Shown here in pieces: positions 7,946 to 16,303 of a DNA stretch of 20,341 bases. The position numbers and the translations under genes were made by a program. The notes beneath the pieces were generated by a model, which was given only the letters and a program-made list of their open reading frames with translations, ran no database searches and was not told the DNA's origin. Within the stretch, counting starts at the first letter, position 1. Each line of letters begins with the position of its first letter. This DNA comes from Actinomycetes bacterium (GTDB lineage: Bacteria; Actinomycetota; Acidimicrobiia; Acidimicrobiales; RAAP-2), in contig JAJYPU010000019.1 of assembly GCA_021795095.1 (NCBI GenBank), forward strand, positions 1-20,341, in the 5' to 3' direction.

Positions 7946-8838
7946 CGGGGGCATCGGGCCTGATCGGAAGGGCGACCGCTCGGGCTCTGACGGAGCGGGG
8001 TGACACCGTGGTGACCTTTGTTCGCCCGACCGGTGGGACCGCGTCGGGCGAGACAATCCGGTGGGATCCCACCGCCAATGACCTCGACGACGACGACCTG
8101 CGTCGAGTGGGAGGCCTTGACGCAATCGTGCACCTCGCGGGTGCCGGCATCGGCGACCGACGCTGGAGCGACGAGCGTAAGGCACTCATCCTCCAATCCC
8201 GTCTGAACTCGACGACACTAGTAGTCCAGGCGATCGAGTCTCTGGCGAGCGGTGTCGGAGTGCTCGCCAGCGGCTCGGCGATCGGCATCTACGGTTCGCG
8301 AGGCGCTGAGCTACTCGAGGAGACCTCGACGCACGGCAGCGACTTCCTCGCCTCGGTCTGTGAGGCCTGGGAAGACGCCGCCCAGTCGGCGGCCAGCATG
8401 GGGACCGTGGTCACAACGTTACGCACCGGTATCGTCATGAGCGCCAGTGGTGGGGCACTCAAGCGACAGCTGCCGTTGTTCAAGTTGGGCCTCGGCGGCG
8501 TCCTCGGCGATGGGCGCCAGTGGATCAGCCCGATCGCGCTCGTCGATGAAGTGCGCGCAATCCTGTCACTGATCGACCATCCAGAAGCGGGGCCCGTAAA
8601 CCTCAGCGCACCTGATCCGGTGACGAATCGCGACTTTACCCGCGCGCTCGCACGCGCCCTGGGTCGTCCCGCGGTGTTACGCGTGCCCGCTTTCGCCCTC
8701 GCGGTCGCGCTCGGACCCGAACTAGCCCACGAGGCGGTACTCGCCAGCCAACGGGTCCAACCGGCGAAATTGATCGACCGGGGGTTCCGCTTCACGTGTC
8801 CGACGACGTCGGAAATCCTCGTGGCGGCGCTGCGCTGA
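7930..8838 (+). CDS. TIGR01777-family SDR/epimerase-like protein (YfcH type)
   Basis: The protein (302 residues from the chosen start) is an extended short-chain dehydrogenase relative of E. coli YfcH. It opens with the Rossmann motif RVGLTGASGLIGRATA, has HLAGAGIGDRRWSDERK (family-typical AGxxIxxxRW), GSAIGIYGSRG, TTLRTGIVMSASGGALKRQLPLFKLGLGG and GRQWISPIALVDEV, in family order. The biochemical function is not established; NAD(P) binding is inferred from the fold. The GTG at 7930 puts the glycine motif at the usual distance from the N terminus; an in-frame GTG at 7918 would add four residues. Either start overlaps the hydrolase gene (16 or 28 bp), implying translational coupling. The stop is a TGA at 8836-8838. 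Confidence 0.9.
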   Translation: MRVGLTGASGLIGRATARALTERGDTVVTFVRPTGGTASGETIRWDPTANDLDDDDLRRVGGLDAIVHLAGAGIGDRRWSDERKALILQSRLNSTTLVVQAIESLASGVGVLASGSAIGIYGSRGAELLEETSTHGSDFLASVCEAWEDAAQSAASMGTVVTTLRTGIVMSASGGALKRQLPLFKLGLGGVLGDGRQWISPIALVDEVRAILSLIDHPEAGPVNLSAPDPVTNRDFTRALARALGRPAVLRVPAFALAVALGPELAHEAVLASQRVQPAKLIDRGFRFTCPTTSEILVAALR

Positions 8839-9089
8839 GCGTCGAACGCTTCGTCGCAGTTACCGACTAGTCGCGCCGATTCATAGACCGCTTATCGTGC
8901 CTGAAGCACCCGACAACGCCAACTGCGCGGCGAACCCCAAAATGGGTCCGGTGGGGTCCGTCACACGAAATTGTCTAACCCGACTCCCAACGACTAATCG
9001 TTACAGTGCAGGTCAGCCCCTATTTCTGGCGAGTTAATTCTTCCTTTGAATTGTGGTTCCTGCCACACCGCACCAACATAAGAGTGGGA

Positions 9090-9121
9090 TAAGGTGAGGA
9101 CATCGTCACCAAAGGGTGACG
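9090..9121 (+). promoter_or_regulatory. Candidate SBP1 promoter element with 5'-proximal hairpin
   Basis: TAAGGT at 9090-9095 fits the TANNNT pattern. A transcript starting 6-8 bases later would begin almost directly with the perfect hairpin CGTCACC-AAAG-GGTGACG (9104-9121). Such a stem could stabilise the mRNA or serve as an operator in DNA form. The -10 call is weak; the hairpin is certain as sequence. Confidence 0.35.
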
Positions 9122-9150
9122 AGAGCTGGCCACAGCGATGTGACCACTAG

Positions 9151-9156
9151 GGGAGG
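9151..9156 (+). promoter_or_regulatory. Strong ribosome-binding site of SBP1 (GGGAGG)
   Basis: GGGAGG lies eight bases before the ATG at 9165 and fixes the start of SBP1. It contrasts with the apparently leaderless genes in the window. Confidence 0.8.
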
Positions 9157-9164
9157 TTGAATCA

Positions 9165-10994
9165 ATGAATGTCCGTCGAAGGTTACGACTCGGCGCAACG
9201 CTGGCTATATCAGCCAGTTCGTTAGCGCTGGGTCTCACAATGGCTAGCTCAAGCCCAAGTGGCGCTTCTGCACCGAGGGGAACGATCACCTTCGCCGAAG
9301 CACCACAGACACCGCCGAACTACATCTTCCCTTACGTGGGATTCGCGAACTTCTCGGTCTCGACCCTCAACCAGTTCCAGATGTTGATGTTCCGACCGAT
9401 GTATTGGTTCGGACTGGGTACCTCACCGGCGTATGTTCCCTCGTTGTCGCTGGCTAACTCGCCAGTATGGTCCAACGGTAACAAGACGCTGACCATCAAG
9501 ATGAAGGGCTGGAAGTTCGCCGACGGTCAGACCGTGGACGCCCAGTCAGTGATGTTCTTCCTCAACCTCTACAAGGCTGACCCGAAGGCATACGCCGGCT
9601 ACGTCCCGGGATACGGTATCCCTGACCAGGTCACGAGCGCGACTGGCTCGGGCAACACCGTCGTCATGAACTTCAACAAGCCGATCAACAAGAACTGGCT
9701 GCTCTACAACTACCTATCGGAGATCACACCGTTCCCCGACTCGTGGGACATCACCGCTCCGGGACAGACCTCGACCTGCGCCACTGGCGCATTCGGTGCT
9801 GCGTCCACGGACACGGCGTGCAAGGCAGTTGAGGCCTACCTCGACGGTCAGTCCTCCAAGATCAGCACGTACACCGACGCCATGTGGCAGAGCGGTGTCG
9901 ACGGTCCGTGGAAGCTCCAGTCAATGGACACCCTCGGCAACGTCACCTTCGTGCCGAACACCAAGTACTCAGGCCCCCAGAAGGCTCAGGTCGCCATGGT
10001 GAAGGAAGTCCCATTCGCCTCGGCCGCCGCTGAGTTGAACGCACTGCGCGCTGGCAGCATTGACCTCGGGTACGTGGACACGACCCAGATTACGTCGCCG
10101 GCACCGGGAATCGGCAAGGCCGGCCCGAACATCCCCGCCCTCGCGGGCAGGTACAACTTGAAGTCAGGTCTGTCGTGGGCTTACAACTACGACCCGATCA
10201 ACTTCTCGAAGACCAACCCGCTTCAGGCAGTGTTCCACCAGTTGTACTTCCGCCAGGCCCTGCAGATGGGGACAGACCAGAAGGGGATCATCAACAAGAT
10301 CTTCAAGGGTTACGGAATCCCGACGTGGAGCCCGGTTCCTTACGGAGCACCGGCGTCGATTTCTAAGACACCGAAGAACCCGTACCCGTTCAGCCTGTCC
10401 AAGGCCAAGTCGTTGCTCACCTCACACGGTTGGGCCATGCGCGGTGGGGTCATGACCTGTGTCAAGCCCGGCGTCGGCCCGGCGCACTGTGGCGCTGGCG
10501 TTCACGGTGGAACGAAGTTGAACCTCACTTTGGAGTACGTCAGCGGCGCACCCGCGGTCACCGACACGGTGAACGCTGAGGTTTCTGACTGGAAGACCAT
10601 CGGGATCAACACCACGACTTCGACCAACACGTTCAACAACGTGATCAGTGGTTGCGGTCAGTCTGGCACCCAGAAGTGGGAGATCTGCACGTGGGGCGCG
10701 GGATGGATCTACGCGCCTGACTACTACCCGTCGGGTGAAGAGTTGCTCTACACGGGCGCTGGCTCGAACAATGGCAGTTACTCGAACCCGAAGATGGACG
10801 CGATCATCCGCGCCACCTTCCAAGGTAACTCCACCTTGAGCGCGTACGCGCAGTTCGCGGCCGTCCAGGTCCCCGTTCTCTACCAGCCGACGCAGACGCC
10901 GGTTGGTGAGTTCATCAAGACCTTGAAGGGCGCACCGTCCGCACTCGTTCCGAGCGTGTTGCAGAACTTCATGCCGGAGTACCTGCACTTCTAG
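9165..10994 (+). CDS. ABC transporter substrate-binding protein, family 5 (SBP1)
   Basis: The 609-residue product resembles peptide/nickel-type solute-binding proteins (SBP family 5), which capture oligopeptides or similar solutes outside the membrane. The N terminus (MNVRRRLRLG, a hydrophobic stretch, then Ala/Ser-rich residues to about 35) is a signal peptide without a lipobox cysteine. Mature landmarks are PNYIFPYVGF, WKFADGQTVDAQSVMFFLNL, GVDGPWKL and LRAGSIDLGYVD. Three cysteine pairs (around STC...TAC, MTC...AHC and SGC...EIC) are kept in the paralogue at 16653-18455. It is rich in lysine (about 31). The ATG is set by GGGAGG. A 17-bp hairpin terminator follows, so it is probably monocistronic and strongly expressed. 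Ligand unknown. Confidence 0.9.
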   Translation: MNVRRRLRLGATLAISASSLALGLTMASSSPSGASAPRGTITFAEAPQTPPNYIFPYVGFANFSVSTLNQFQMLMFRPMYWFGLGTSPAYVPSLSLANSPVWSNGNKTLTIKMKGWKFADGQTVDAQSVMFFLNLYKADPKAYAGYVPGYGIPDQVTSATGSGNTVVMNFNKPINKNWLLYNYLSEITPFPDSWDITAPGQTSTCATGAFGAASTDTACKAVEAYLDGQSSKISTYTDAMWQSGVDGPWKLQSMDTLGNVTFVPNTKYSGPQKAQVAMVKEVPFASAAAELNALRAGSIDLGYVDTTQITSPAPGIGKAGPNIPALAGRYNLKSGLSWAYNYDPINFSKTNPLQAVFHQLYFRQALQMGTDQKGIINKIFKGYGIPTWSPVPYGAPASISKTPKNPYPFSLSKAKSLLTSHGWAMRGGVMTCVKPGVGPAHCGAGVHGGTKLNLTLEYVSGAPAVTDTVNAEVSDWKTIGINTTTSTNTFNNVISGCGQSGTQKWEICTWGAGWIYAPDYYPSGEELLYTGAGSNNGSYSNPKMDAIIRATFQGNSTLSAYAQFAAVQVPVLYQPTQTPVGEFIKTLKGAPSALVPSVLQNFMPEYLHF

Positions 10995-11017
10995 AGTTTC
11001 ACTGAACACCACATACC

Positions 11018-11054
11018 GCAAAGGCCCCCGATCGGTTCGATCGGGGGCCTTTGC
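11018..11054 (+). terminator. Strong hairpin terminator after SBP1
   Basis: A perfect 17-bp inverted repeat (arms 11018-11034 and 11038-11054) with a 3-nt loop GTT starts 23 bases after the SBP1 stop. The arms end in GGCCTTTGC and are followed by TTGCAC, so the U-tract is short, but the stem is very stable. It separates SBP1 transcription from the co-directional ATPase gene. Confidence 0.9.
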
Positions 11055-11295
11055 TTGCACCTCGCACCCCTGCACCTCGAGCCTGACGCGGGAGGATTCG
11101 CGTCTATCGATGGGCACCTCGCCCACTGGGACGCTCGTGGCCGTATAGGGTCCTGCGCCAGTACGAATGCGGAGCGGTAACCGTGATGGAGTCGAGGCGA
11201 AAGACCAACTCGTAGCCACACGAAATTCGGCGATTTATGCCAGGAAAGCAGCTGTAACTCGACCCATGCGACCCTGATGCCTGCCTTCCAGTGGG

Positions 11296-11301
11296 TAGAC
11301 T
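11296..11301 (+). promoter_or_regulatory. Candidate -10 box of the ATPase gene (TAGACT)
   Basis: TAGACT is followed by eight bases and then the ATG at 11310, again suggesting a leaderless transcript and supporting 11310 over the upstream ATG at 11277. The 255-bp spacer from 11055 also holds a 9-bp direct repeat TGCACCTCG (11056-11064, 11071-11079) and the 11-mer shared with the SBP1 upstream region (11217-11227); nothing else is seen there. Confidence 0.5.
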
Positions 11302-11309
11302 CGTTGCCT

Positions 11310-13343
11310 ATGTCGCCGTTGCTTTCGGTTTCCAATCTGAAGGTCCAATTCGCCACTCGCCAGTCATTCGCCACCGCGGTCGACGATTTCTCCATGGACA
11401 TCGAACCCGGCGAATGTGTGGGGCTGGTTGGCGAGTCCGGTTGTGGGAAGACCACGTCGGGTCTCGCGATCATGCGGCTCCTCCCCGGAAGTGGACGAAT
11501 CGTCGATGGCTCCATCAACTTTGACGGGACGAACCTGCTCAACCTCTCCGAACGCGAAATGCAGCATCAGCGGGGGCGCTCGATTGCGCTCATCCCTCAG
11601 GATCCGATGAGTTCGCTCAACCCCACCACGAAGATCGGCAAGCAGATCGCCGAAGGTCTGCGCATACACACCGGTGCGAGTGACGCCGACGCGCAGCGTC
11701 GCGCGATCGAGGTGCTCGAGATGGTCGAGATGCCCCGACCGGCCGAGCGACTCAACCAGTACCCATTCGAACTGTCCGGTGGGTTGCGCCAACGAGTGAT
11801 CATCGCGATGGGACTCGTGTGTTCACCCAAGTTGCTTATCGCTGACGAACCGACGACCGCGCTCGATGTGACGATCCAGGCACAGATCCTTGACCTACTG
11901 GATCGCCTGCGCAGCGAGCTCAACATGGGCATCCTGTTGATCACCCACGACATGGGCGTGATCGCTGGACGCGCCAATCGCGTCGTCGTGATGTACGGAG
12001 GTCGTAAGGTCGAAGAAGCGACGACCGACACCCTCTTCAAGTCGATGAAGCACCCGTACTCCCAGGCGCTGCTGGCGTCGATGCCGAGCATCGAGACGGC
12101 GTCTAAGACGCACCTCACCTCGATTCCGGGACTCCCGCCGGACCTGACCAAAGAGATCATCGGCTGCCGTTTCGCGCCCCGGTGCCTCTACGCCCAGGAC
12201 GACTGCCGAGCGGTCGAACCCGACTTCACGGGCACCAACGTCCACGGCTTCGCCTGCTTCCACCCGGTGGACGGACCCCGGGTCGAGATTCGTTCGGCCG
12301 AGGCCGCCTCGACCACGGCGGGCTCGGGCATCGAGATTCTCCGGGTCGAGAACCTGGTGAAGGAGTTCCCGATCAAGCGTGGGCTCATCCGTCGCCAGGT
12401 CGGTGCGATTCACGCGGTCTCGGGCATCTCGTTCACGATTCAAGAGGGCGAGACCTTCGGGCTCGTCGGTGAATCCGGCTGTGGCAAGACGACCGTCGGA
12501 CGACTCATCGTCGGGCTCGAGGAAGTGACCGCCGGCGACATCGCCTTCCAGGGCAAGAAGGTTTCTGGCAAAGGCCACAAGCCGACCCGTGAGGAACGTC
12601 GTAACCGTCAGATGATGTTCCAAGACCCGTACTCGTCACTTAATCCGCGCATGAAGGTCGGCGAGATCATCCGTGAGCCGCTGTCCATCCAGCACGAGGG
12701 CAGCGCGGCCGAACAACGTAAGAAGGTCGCCGAGTTGCTGCTCACCGTCGGACTCGATCCAACGGCGTCTGACCGGTACCCTCACGAGTTCTCGGGTGGT
12801 CAGCGTCAACGAATCGGACTCGCGCGAGCGATTGCGCTCAATCCCAAGTTGGTCATCGCCGACGAGCCGGTCTCGGCCCTGGACGTCTCGATCCAGGCAC
12901 AGATCCTCAACCTGATGAAGGACCTCCAGCGCACGCACGGACTGTCATACGTGATGATCAGCCACGACCTCGCCGTCGTGTACTACATGGCCGACTCGAT
13001 CGGCGTCATGTACCTGGGTAAGCTCGTCGAAATCGGCGACGCCGAGTCAGTGTTCCGCAAGTCTGCTCACCCGTACACGCAGGGCCTCCTCGACGCGGTC
13101 CCGGTCCCTGACCCTGAGGCGTCACGCCTTCGCCATGGCCGCCAAGTCAAGGGTGAACTCCCCTCGCCGGTCAATCCCCCATCGGGCTGCCGATTCCGCA
13201 CGCGATGCCCTCGAGCACAGGACATCTGCGCGAACGAGGAGCCCGAATTCCAGTACTTCAGCGAGACGCACCGTGCCGCGTGCCACTTCCCGCTGCAGAC
13301 ACCGGTTTCTATCATCTCCCGGAACATCACCGCTGGCCAGTAG
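11310..13343 (+). CDS. Fused two-domain ABC transporter ATPase (OppD-OppF/DppD-DppF type)
   Basis: The 677-residue protein joins two complete ATPase domains of the oligopeptide/dipeptide importer class. The first has Walker A GESGCGKTT (41-49), signature LSGGLRQRV and Walker B LLIADEPTTALD. The second, from about residue 335, has GESGCGKTTVG, FSGGQRQRIGLARA and LVIADEPVSALD. Each half ends in the Opp-type cysteine motif (GCRFAPRC...DDC...C and GCRFRTRC...DIC...C). In some actinobacterial OppD proteins such cysteines bind an iron-sulfur cluster; whether they do here is inference. The ATG at 11310 is preferred because TAGACT lies eight bases upstream and the conserved sequence begins just after it; an ATG at 11277 would add eleven residues. 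It should energise the permeases encoded at 14400-16285. Both halves look catalytically intact. Confidence 0.93.
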   Translation: MSPLLSVSNLKVQFATRQSFATAVDDFSMDIEPGECVGLVGESGCGKTTSGLAIMRLLPGSGRIVDGSINFDGTNLLNLSEREMQHQRGRSIALIPQDPMSSLNPTTKIGKQIAEGLRIHTGASDADAQRRAIEVLEMVEMPRPAERLNQYPFELSGGLRQRVIIAMGLVCSPKLLIADEPTTALDVTIQAQILDLLDRLRSELNMGILLITHDMGVIAGRANRVVVMYGGRKVEEATTDTLFKSMKHPYSQALLASMPSIETASKTHLTSIPGLPPDLTKEIIGCRFAPRCLYAQDDCRAVEPDFTGTNVHGFACFHPVDGPRVEIRSAEAASTTAGSGIEILRVENLVKEFPIKRGLIRRQVGAIHAVSGISFTIQEGETFGLVGESGCGKTTVGRLIVGLEEVTAGDIAFQGKKVSGKGHKPTREERRNRQMMFQDPYSSLNPRMKVGEIIREPLSIQHEGSAAEQRKKVAELLLTVGLDPTASDRYPHEFSGGQRQRIGLARAIALNPKLVIADEPVSALDVSIQAQILNLMKDLQRTHGLSYVMISHDLAVVYYMADSIGVMYLGKLVEIGDAESVFRKSAHPYTQGLLDAVPVPDPEASRLRHGRQVKGELPSPVNPPSGCRFRTRCPRAQDICANEEPEFQYFSETHRAACHFPLQTPVSIISRNITAGQ

Positions 13344-13370
13344 GCCAACGTCGACGGACGTTTTGGGCCG
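13343..13370 (+). terminator. Possible terminator after the fused ATPase gene
   Basis: AACGTC (13347-13352) pairs with GACGTT (13357-13362) around a GACG loop, followed by TT. GGCC at 13343-13346 can extend the stem to a downstream GGCC across a small bulge. It sits immediately after the stop codon. It is weaker than the SBP1 terminator but well placed. Confidence 0.45.
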
Positions 13371-14399
13371 ATAAGACTGGGGACAGACCATCGTCGGACG
13401 GTGAATCGGACGTCCCTTCACCGCCCGAAGCAGTCCTACCATCATCGCGGGCGGGGTGATTCGCCCGGATCCGTCGCGTCCATTCATCGGAGATCGACTT
13501 CGACGCTTGTCACGGAGTGCGTCGACGGCAACGATACCCGTTTGCCCCGCACCGACGCTCTTAACGATCACCCGCTCCATCCCACGTCTCAGCTCTCACC
13601 AGGACGGTCACCACTCGCGCCTGTCCCAACGGCAGCGCTGAGCGTCCTCAGTCGCCGCCTAACGGCTCAGAGACGACGTCCGTAGGAGTTGGTGTCCCCG
13701 TTGACCGTCACGGACTTCGCGCCGATAGCGATCGTCAGCTCCGTCTCCGTGTAGCTGGCAGCAGCGCTCGGGCGGGTACACCGGCACGATGCAATCGAGA
13801 GCTACCGAGTTTGCAGTGGTCGGCGGTGATCTGTGAAGTCGCCCACACCACCTGTCGCGGTCGCACAACGCGCACGAGCAGTACCGTCCCGGTGCCGATT
13901 TCACTCGTTCGCCACGAAGTACGGGGCGAGTCCGTGCTGCAAGCATCAAGGATCGTTACCTCAGCGATGAGCCAGTGCTCGCAACTGACGACCCGTCGAT
14001 TCGCCCGGTAGAACGACCACGACTGCGGTCTCCGGCCGGCACTCGGCGCCTCTGCCTTCTGCCTCTGGCGACGCCGAGGTGCGCCCGGGCTCAGTATTGA
14101 GAACGCGGTGGACCCGACGCGAGGTCATTCGCAGGGTGGAAGACCGTCAGCCGCGTTCGACTTCGCCGCTGCAGTCCCTCAGCGACATCTGCTGCTACCT
14201 TGCCCGGTATGCAACACGGGTACACCGACGCACCCGCAATCGACGCCACGCGCTCGCTCACGTTGCTATGGCTGAGCACCGACTGTCTGGGTAAGTCAAC
14301 AGTCTGATCTGTCCGCGGAGCTGCCCTGTTTCCACACGGGTGTTGGCATACCGAAGTGGTCGCGTATCGCGTCAATGCAGCGGTCGATCGCGACAGAGG
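13371..14399. other. Gene-poor 1-kb gap between the convergent transporter halves
   Basis: I find no convincing gene, RNA or mobile element on either strand. Short open frames exist but none has recognisable motifs along its length. Two fragments look protein-like: on the minus strand around 13677-13800, a run reading ELTIAIGAKSVTVNGD and stopping soon after; and on the minus strand just below 13580, MERVIVKSVGAGQTGI. An inverted repeat GACTGT-12 nt-ACAGTC occurs at 14281-14304. The stretch may be a decayed gene region or a relaxed spacer where two transcription units meet. Confidence 0.5.
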
Positions 14400-15317
14400 T
14401 CACCGCTGAATGAGTCGAACCTCGAAGATGTCGCGTAGTGCGTCGCCGATGTAGTTGATCGCCACCACGACGAGGATGAAGACGGCTGCCAACGGATAGA
14501 CCTCCCACCAGTAACCATTCTGGAGCTGCTCCGTGCCCTGCTGGAGCATCGTGCCCCAGTCAGTCTGCGGCGCCACGATCCCGAGCCCGAGGAACCCAAG
14601 CGCGGACAGGAACAAAATCGCGTCCGCGATCGAGAACGTCGCCACAGTGACGATATTGCTGATCGAGTTGGGATAGACGTGACGACGGATGATCCGCATA
14701 CGACCCGCACCCATAGACCTTGCGGCTTGGGAATACTCCAGGTTTCGTATCAGCAGCGCGTCACCTCGGATGATGCGTGCATTACCCCACCAGCCAGTGA
14801 ACCCGATGATCAAGATGAGCAGCATGGTCGTGCGATTGAAGATCGTGACGAGCGCGATGAGCAAGAACAGGTACGGGATCGACAAGAACGCGTCCAGGAT
14901 TCGCATCATGATCGTGTCGGTGATCCCACCGAAGAATCCCGAGACCATCCCGTAGATCGTGCCCACCACGATCGTGATCATGCCAGCGAGGAATCCCAGT
15001 GCCAGCGAGTACTCGCCACCGTACGCGATACGACCCAACTCGTCGAAACCGCTCGAGTCGGTGCCGAGCGGATTGTGCATCGACGGCGGTGAGTTCCACG
15101 TCACGTTGAAAGTGGCCGCCTGATTGGTCTGATTCGTCGGGTGGAAGATCGGCCACAGGTAGCAGAAGAGCGTGATGAAGATCACGTAGGCCAAAGAGGC
15201 GACGGCCAACTTGTTGTGGACGAAGATCCGTACACGCTGGCGCCACAGCGGGTCGATCTTGTCGACGTCACTGGCCAGCGCGGGGATATCGGGACTGGAA
15301 GCGGCGATAGTGGTCAC
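14400..15317 (-). CDS. ABC transporter permease, DppC/OppC type
   Basis: The 305-residue protein is a membrane subunit of a peptide/nickel-type importer. It has the OppC-type N-terminal cytoplasmic stretch (DPLWRQRVRIFVHNKLAV), a first hydrophobic helix (SLAYVIFITLFCYLW), a periplasmic segment with HNPLGTDSSGFDELGRIAYGG (family-typical HPLGTDxxGrD-like), then five further hydrophobic segments. The cytoplasmic EAA-type loop that docks the ATPase is visible as AARSMGAGRMRIIRRHVYPN. The GTG start at 15317 overlaps the dppB-type stop by GTGA, so both permeases are probably translated in a coupled way and form a heterodimer. The downstream end faces the gene-poor gap; no clear terminator is seen. 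Confidence 0.93.
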   Translation of the reverse strand: MTTIAASSPDIPALASDVDKIDPLWRQRVRIFVHNKLAVASLAYVIFITLFCYLWPIFHPTNQTNQAATFNVTWNSPPSMHNPLGTDSSGFDELGRIAYGGEYSLALGFLAGMITIVVGTIYGMVSGFFGGITDTIMMRILDAFLSIPYLFLLIALVTIFNRTTMLLILIIGFTGWWGNARIIRGDALLIRNLEYSQAARSMGAGRMRIIRRHVYPNSISNIVTVATFSIADAILFLSALGFLGLGIVAPQTDWGTMLQQGTEQLQNGYWWEVYPLAAVFILVVVAINYIGDALRDIFEVRLIQR

Positions 15318-16285
15318 GAATTCTTTCCTTCAATGCGAATACGTGGATTAACCAGGCCGAGGACGACGTCGGCGATGAGGTTCCCAAGGAGCGTCATGAT
15401 CGTCACCAGCATCGTGATACCGAGCACCGTCGGCACGTCGACGTTGAGGGCGGCGTTCACCGTCTGCATGCCGAGCCCCTCGTAGTTAAAGACACTCTCG
15501 ATGATCAGCGCACCACCGAACAGCGCGGGGATGGACAGTCCGAGGATGGTCACAATCGGGCCCAAGGCGTTGCGGAACGCGTGGCGCATCAGAACCCGCC
15601 GGTTCGAACAGCCTTTGGCCTTGGCAGTGCGGATGTAGTCCTGCACTAGCACCTCGAGCACCGTGCCACGCATAAACCGGCTCAGCCCCGCCACCGACAA
15701 CAGGGTCAAGCTCGCCACGGGCAGGATGAACCCCTTTGGATCGGTGAACATCGCCCACGGCGCAACGCTCGAAGGCGGCGAGATGGGTAGATGCGGCCAG
15801 TGGAAACCGAAGGCATCCATCATCAGCAGACAGAGCAAGAAGGACGGCATCGCGTACAGCACGAACGCCGAGCCGGTCGCGGCGTAGTCCACGACCGTGT
15901 TACGCCGGGCCGCCTGGTACATCCCGAGCGGGATTGCGATCAAGACCGTGAGTAGCAGCGCGGCGCCGGCCAACCAGACCGTTCGGGGTACGTACAGGGA
16001 AATGATCTGCCAGACGGTCATGTTCTGCTTGTAAGACGTGCCCAGGTTGAAGTGCACGAACGTCTGGAGGAAGTAGTTCCAGAACCGCACGAAGAACGGG
16101 TGGTTCATGCCGTGTTGCGCGCCCCAATAGGCGACGCGCGCTTTCGTCGCGTTCGTCCCGAGGATCGCGTACGCAGGCGCGAGAATCCCCTCCTGCTGGA
16201 AATACGGCAGGGAGAACGTGAAGAACATAACGATCAGCAAGACCACAAAGGACTGAAACAGTCGGCGAATGATGTACTGCAGCAC
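15314..16285 (-). CDS. ABC transporter permease, DppB/OppB type
   Basis: The 323-residue protein starts with MLQYIIRRLFQSFVVLLIVMF, the standard DppB/OppB N terminus and first membrane helix, and has about six hydrophobic segments. The EAA loop reads YIRTAKAKGCSNRRVLMRHAFRNAL, contacting the ATPase, and the C-terminal part has LFGGALIIESVFNYEGLGMQTVNAALNVDVP, typical of the family. It partners the DppC-type subunit encoded immediately downstream with a 4-bp overlap. The GTG start at 16285 lies six bases after TAGCAT, preceded by TGC (extended -10 form), so this permease pair appears to have its own promoter, separate from SBP2 located 367 bp upstream. Confidence 0.93.
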   Translation of the reverse strand: MLQYIIRRLFQSFVVLLIVMFFTFSLPYFQQEGILAPAYAILGTNATKARVAYWGAQHGMNHPFFVRFWNYFLQTFVHFNLGTSYKQNMTVWQIISLYVPRTVWLAGAALLLTVLIAIPLGMYQAARRNTVVDYAATGSAFVLYAMPSFLLCLLMMDAFGFHWPHLPISPPSSVAPWAMFTDPKGFILPVASLTLLSVAGLSRFMRGTVLEVLVQDYIRTAKAKGCSNRRVLMRHAFRNALGPIVTILGLSIPALFGGALIIESVFNYEGLGMQTVNAALNVDVPTVLGITMLVTIMTLLGNLIADVVLGLVNPRIRIEGKNS

Positions 16286-16291
16286 GTGCGA

Positions 16292-16297
16292 ATGCTA
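16292..16297 (-). promoter_or_regulatory. Candidate -10 box of the permease operon (TAGCAT)
   Basis: On the minus strand TGCTAGCAT is followed by six bases and the GTG of the DppB-type gene. The TG one base before the hexamer fits an extended -10 element. No ribosome-binding site is present in the short gap, consistent with a leaderless mRNA. Confidence 0.6.
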
Positions 16298-16303
16298 GCA
16301 GCA

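Larger units (their letters stand above)
8839..9164. other. 326-bp intergenic region upstream of SBP1
   Basis: No gene is seen. The region holds a 10-bp perfect palindrome CGACTAGTCG (8864-8873), the 11-mer CACACGAAATT (8962-8972) that recurs upstream of the ATPase gene at 11217-11227, a TACAGT hexamer (9002-9007) identical to the cofC -10 box, a TAAGGT hexamer (9090-9095), a 7-bp hairpin (9104-9121) and the SBP1 ribosome-binding site. Two promoters for SBP1 are therefore possible. No strong terminator for the preceding gene is evident. Confidence 0.6.

Noticed and set aside
11895..12623. Long minus-strand frame inside the fused ATPase gene
   Set aside because: It is antisense to the well-supported ATPase domains and has no recognisable motif.
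13122..13580. Minus-strand frame with SVGAGQTGIVAVDAL, faintly like the GGQTGVDRAALD motif of putative molybdenum-carrier proteins
   Set aside because: No other family motif follows, half of it is antisense to the ATPase gene, and the likeness is short enough to be chance; kept only as a possible remnant in the gap finding.
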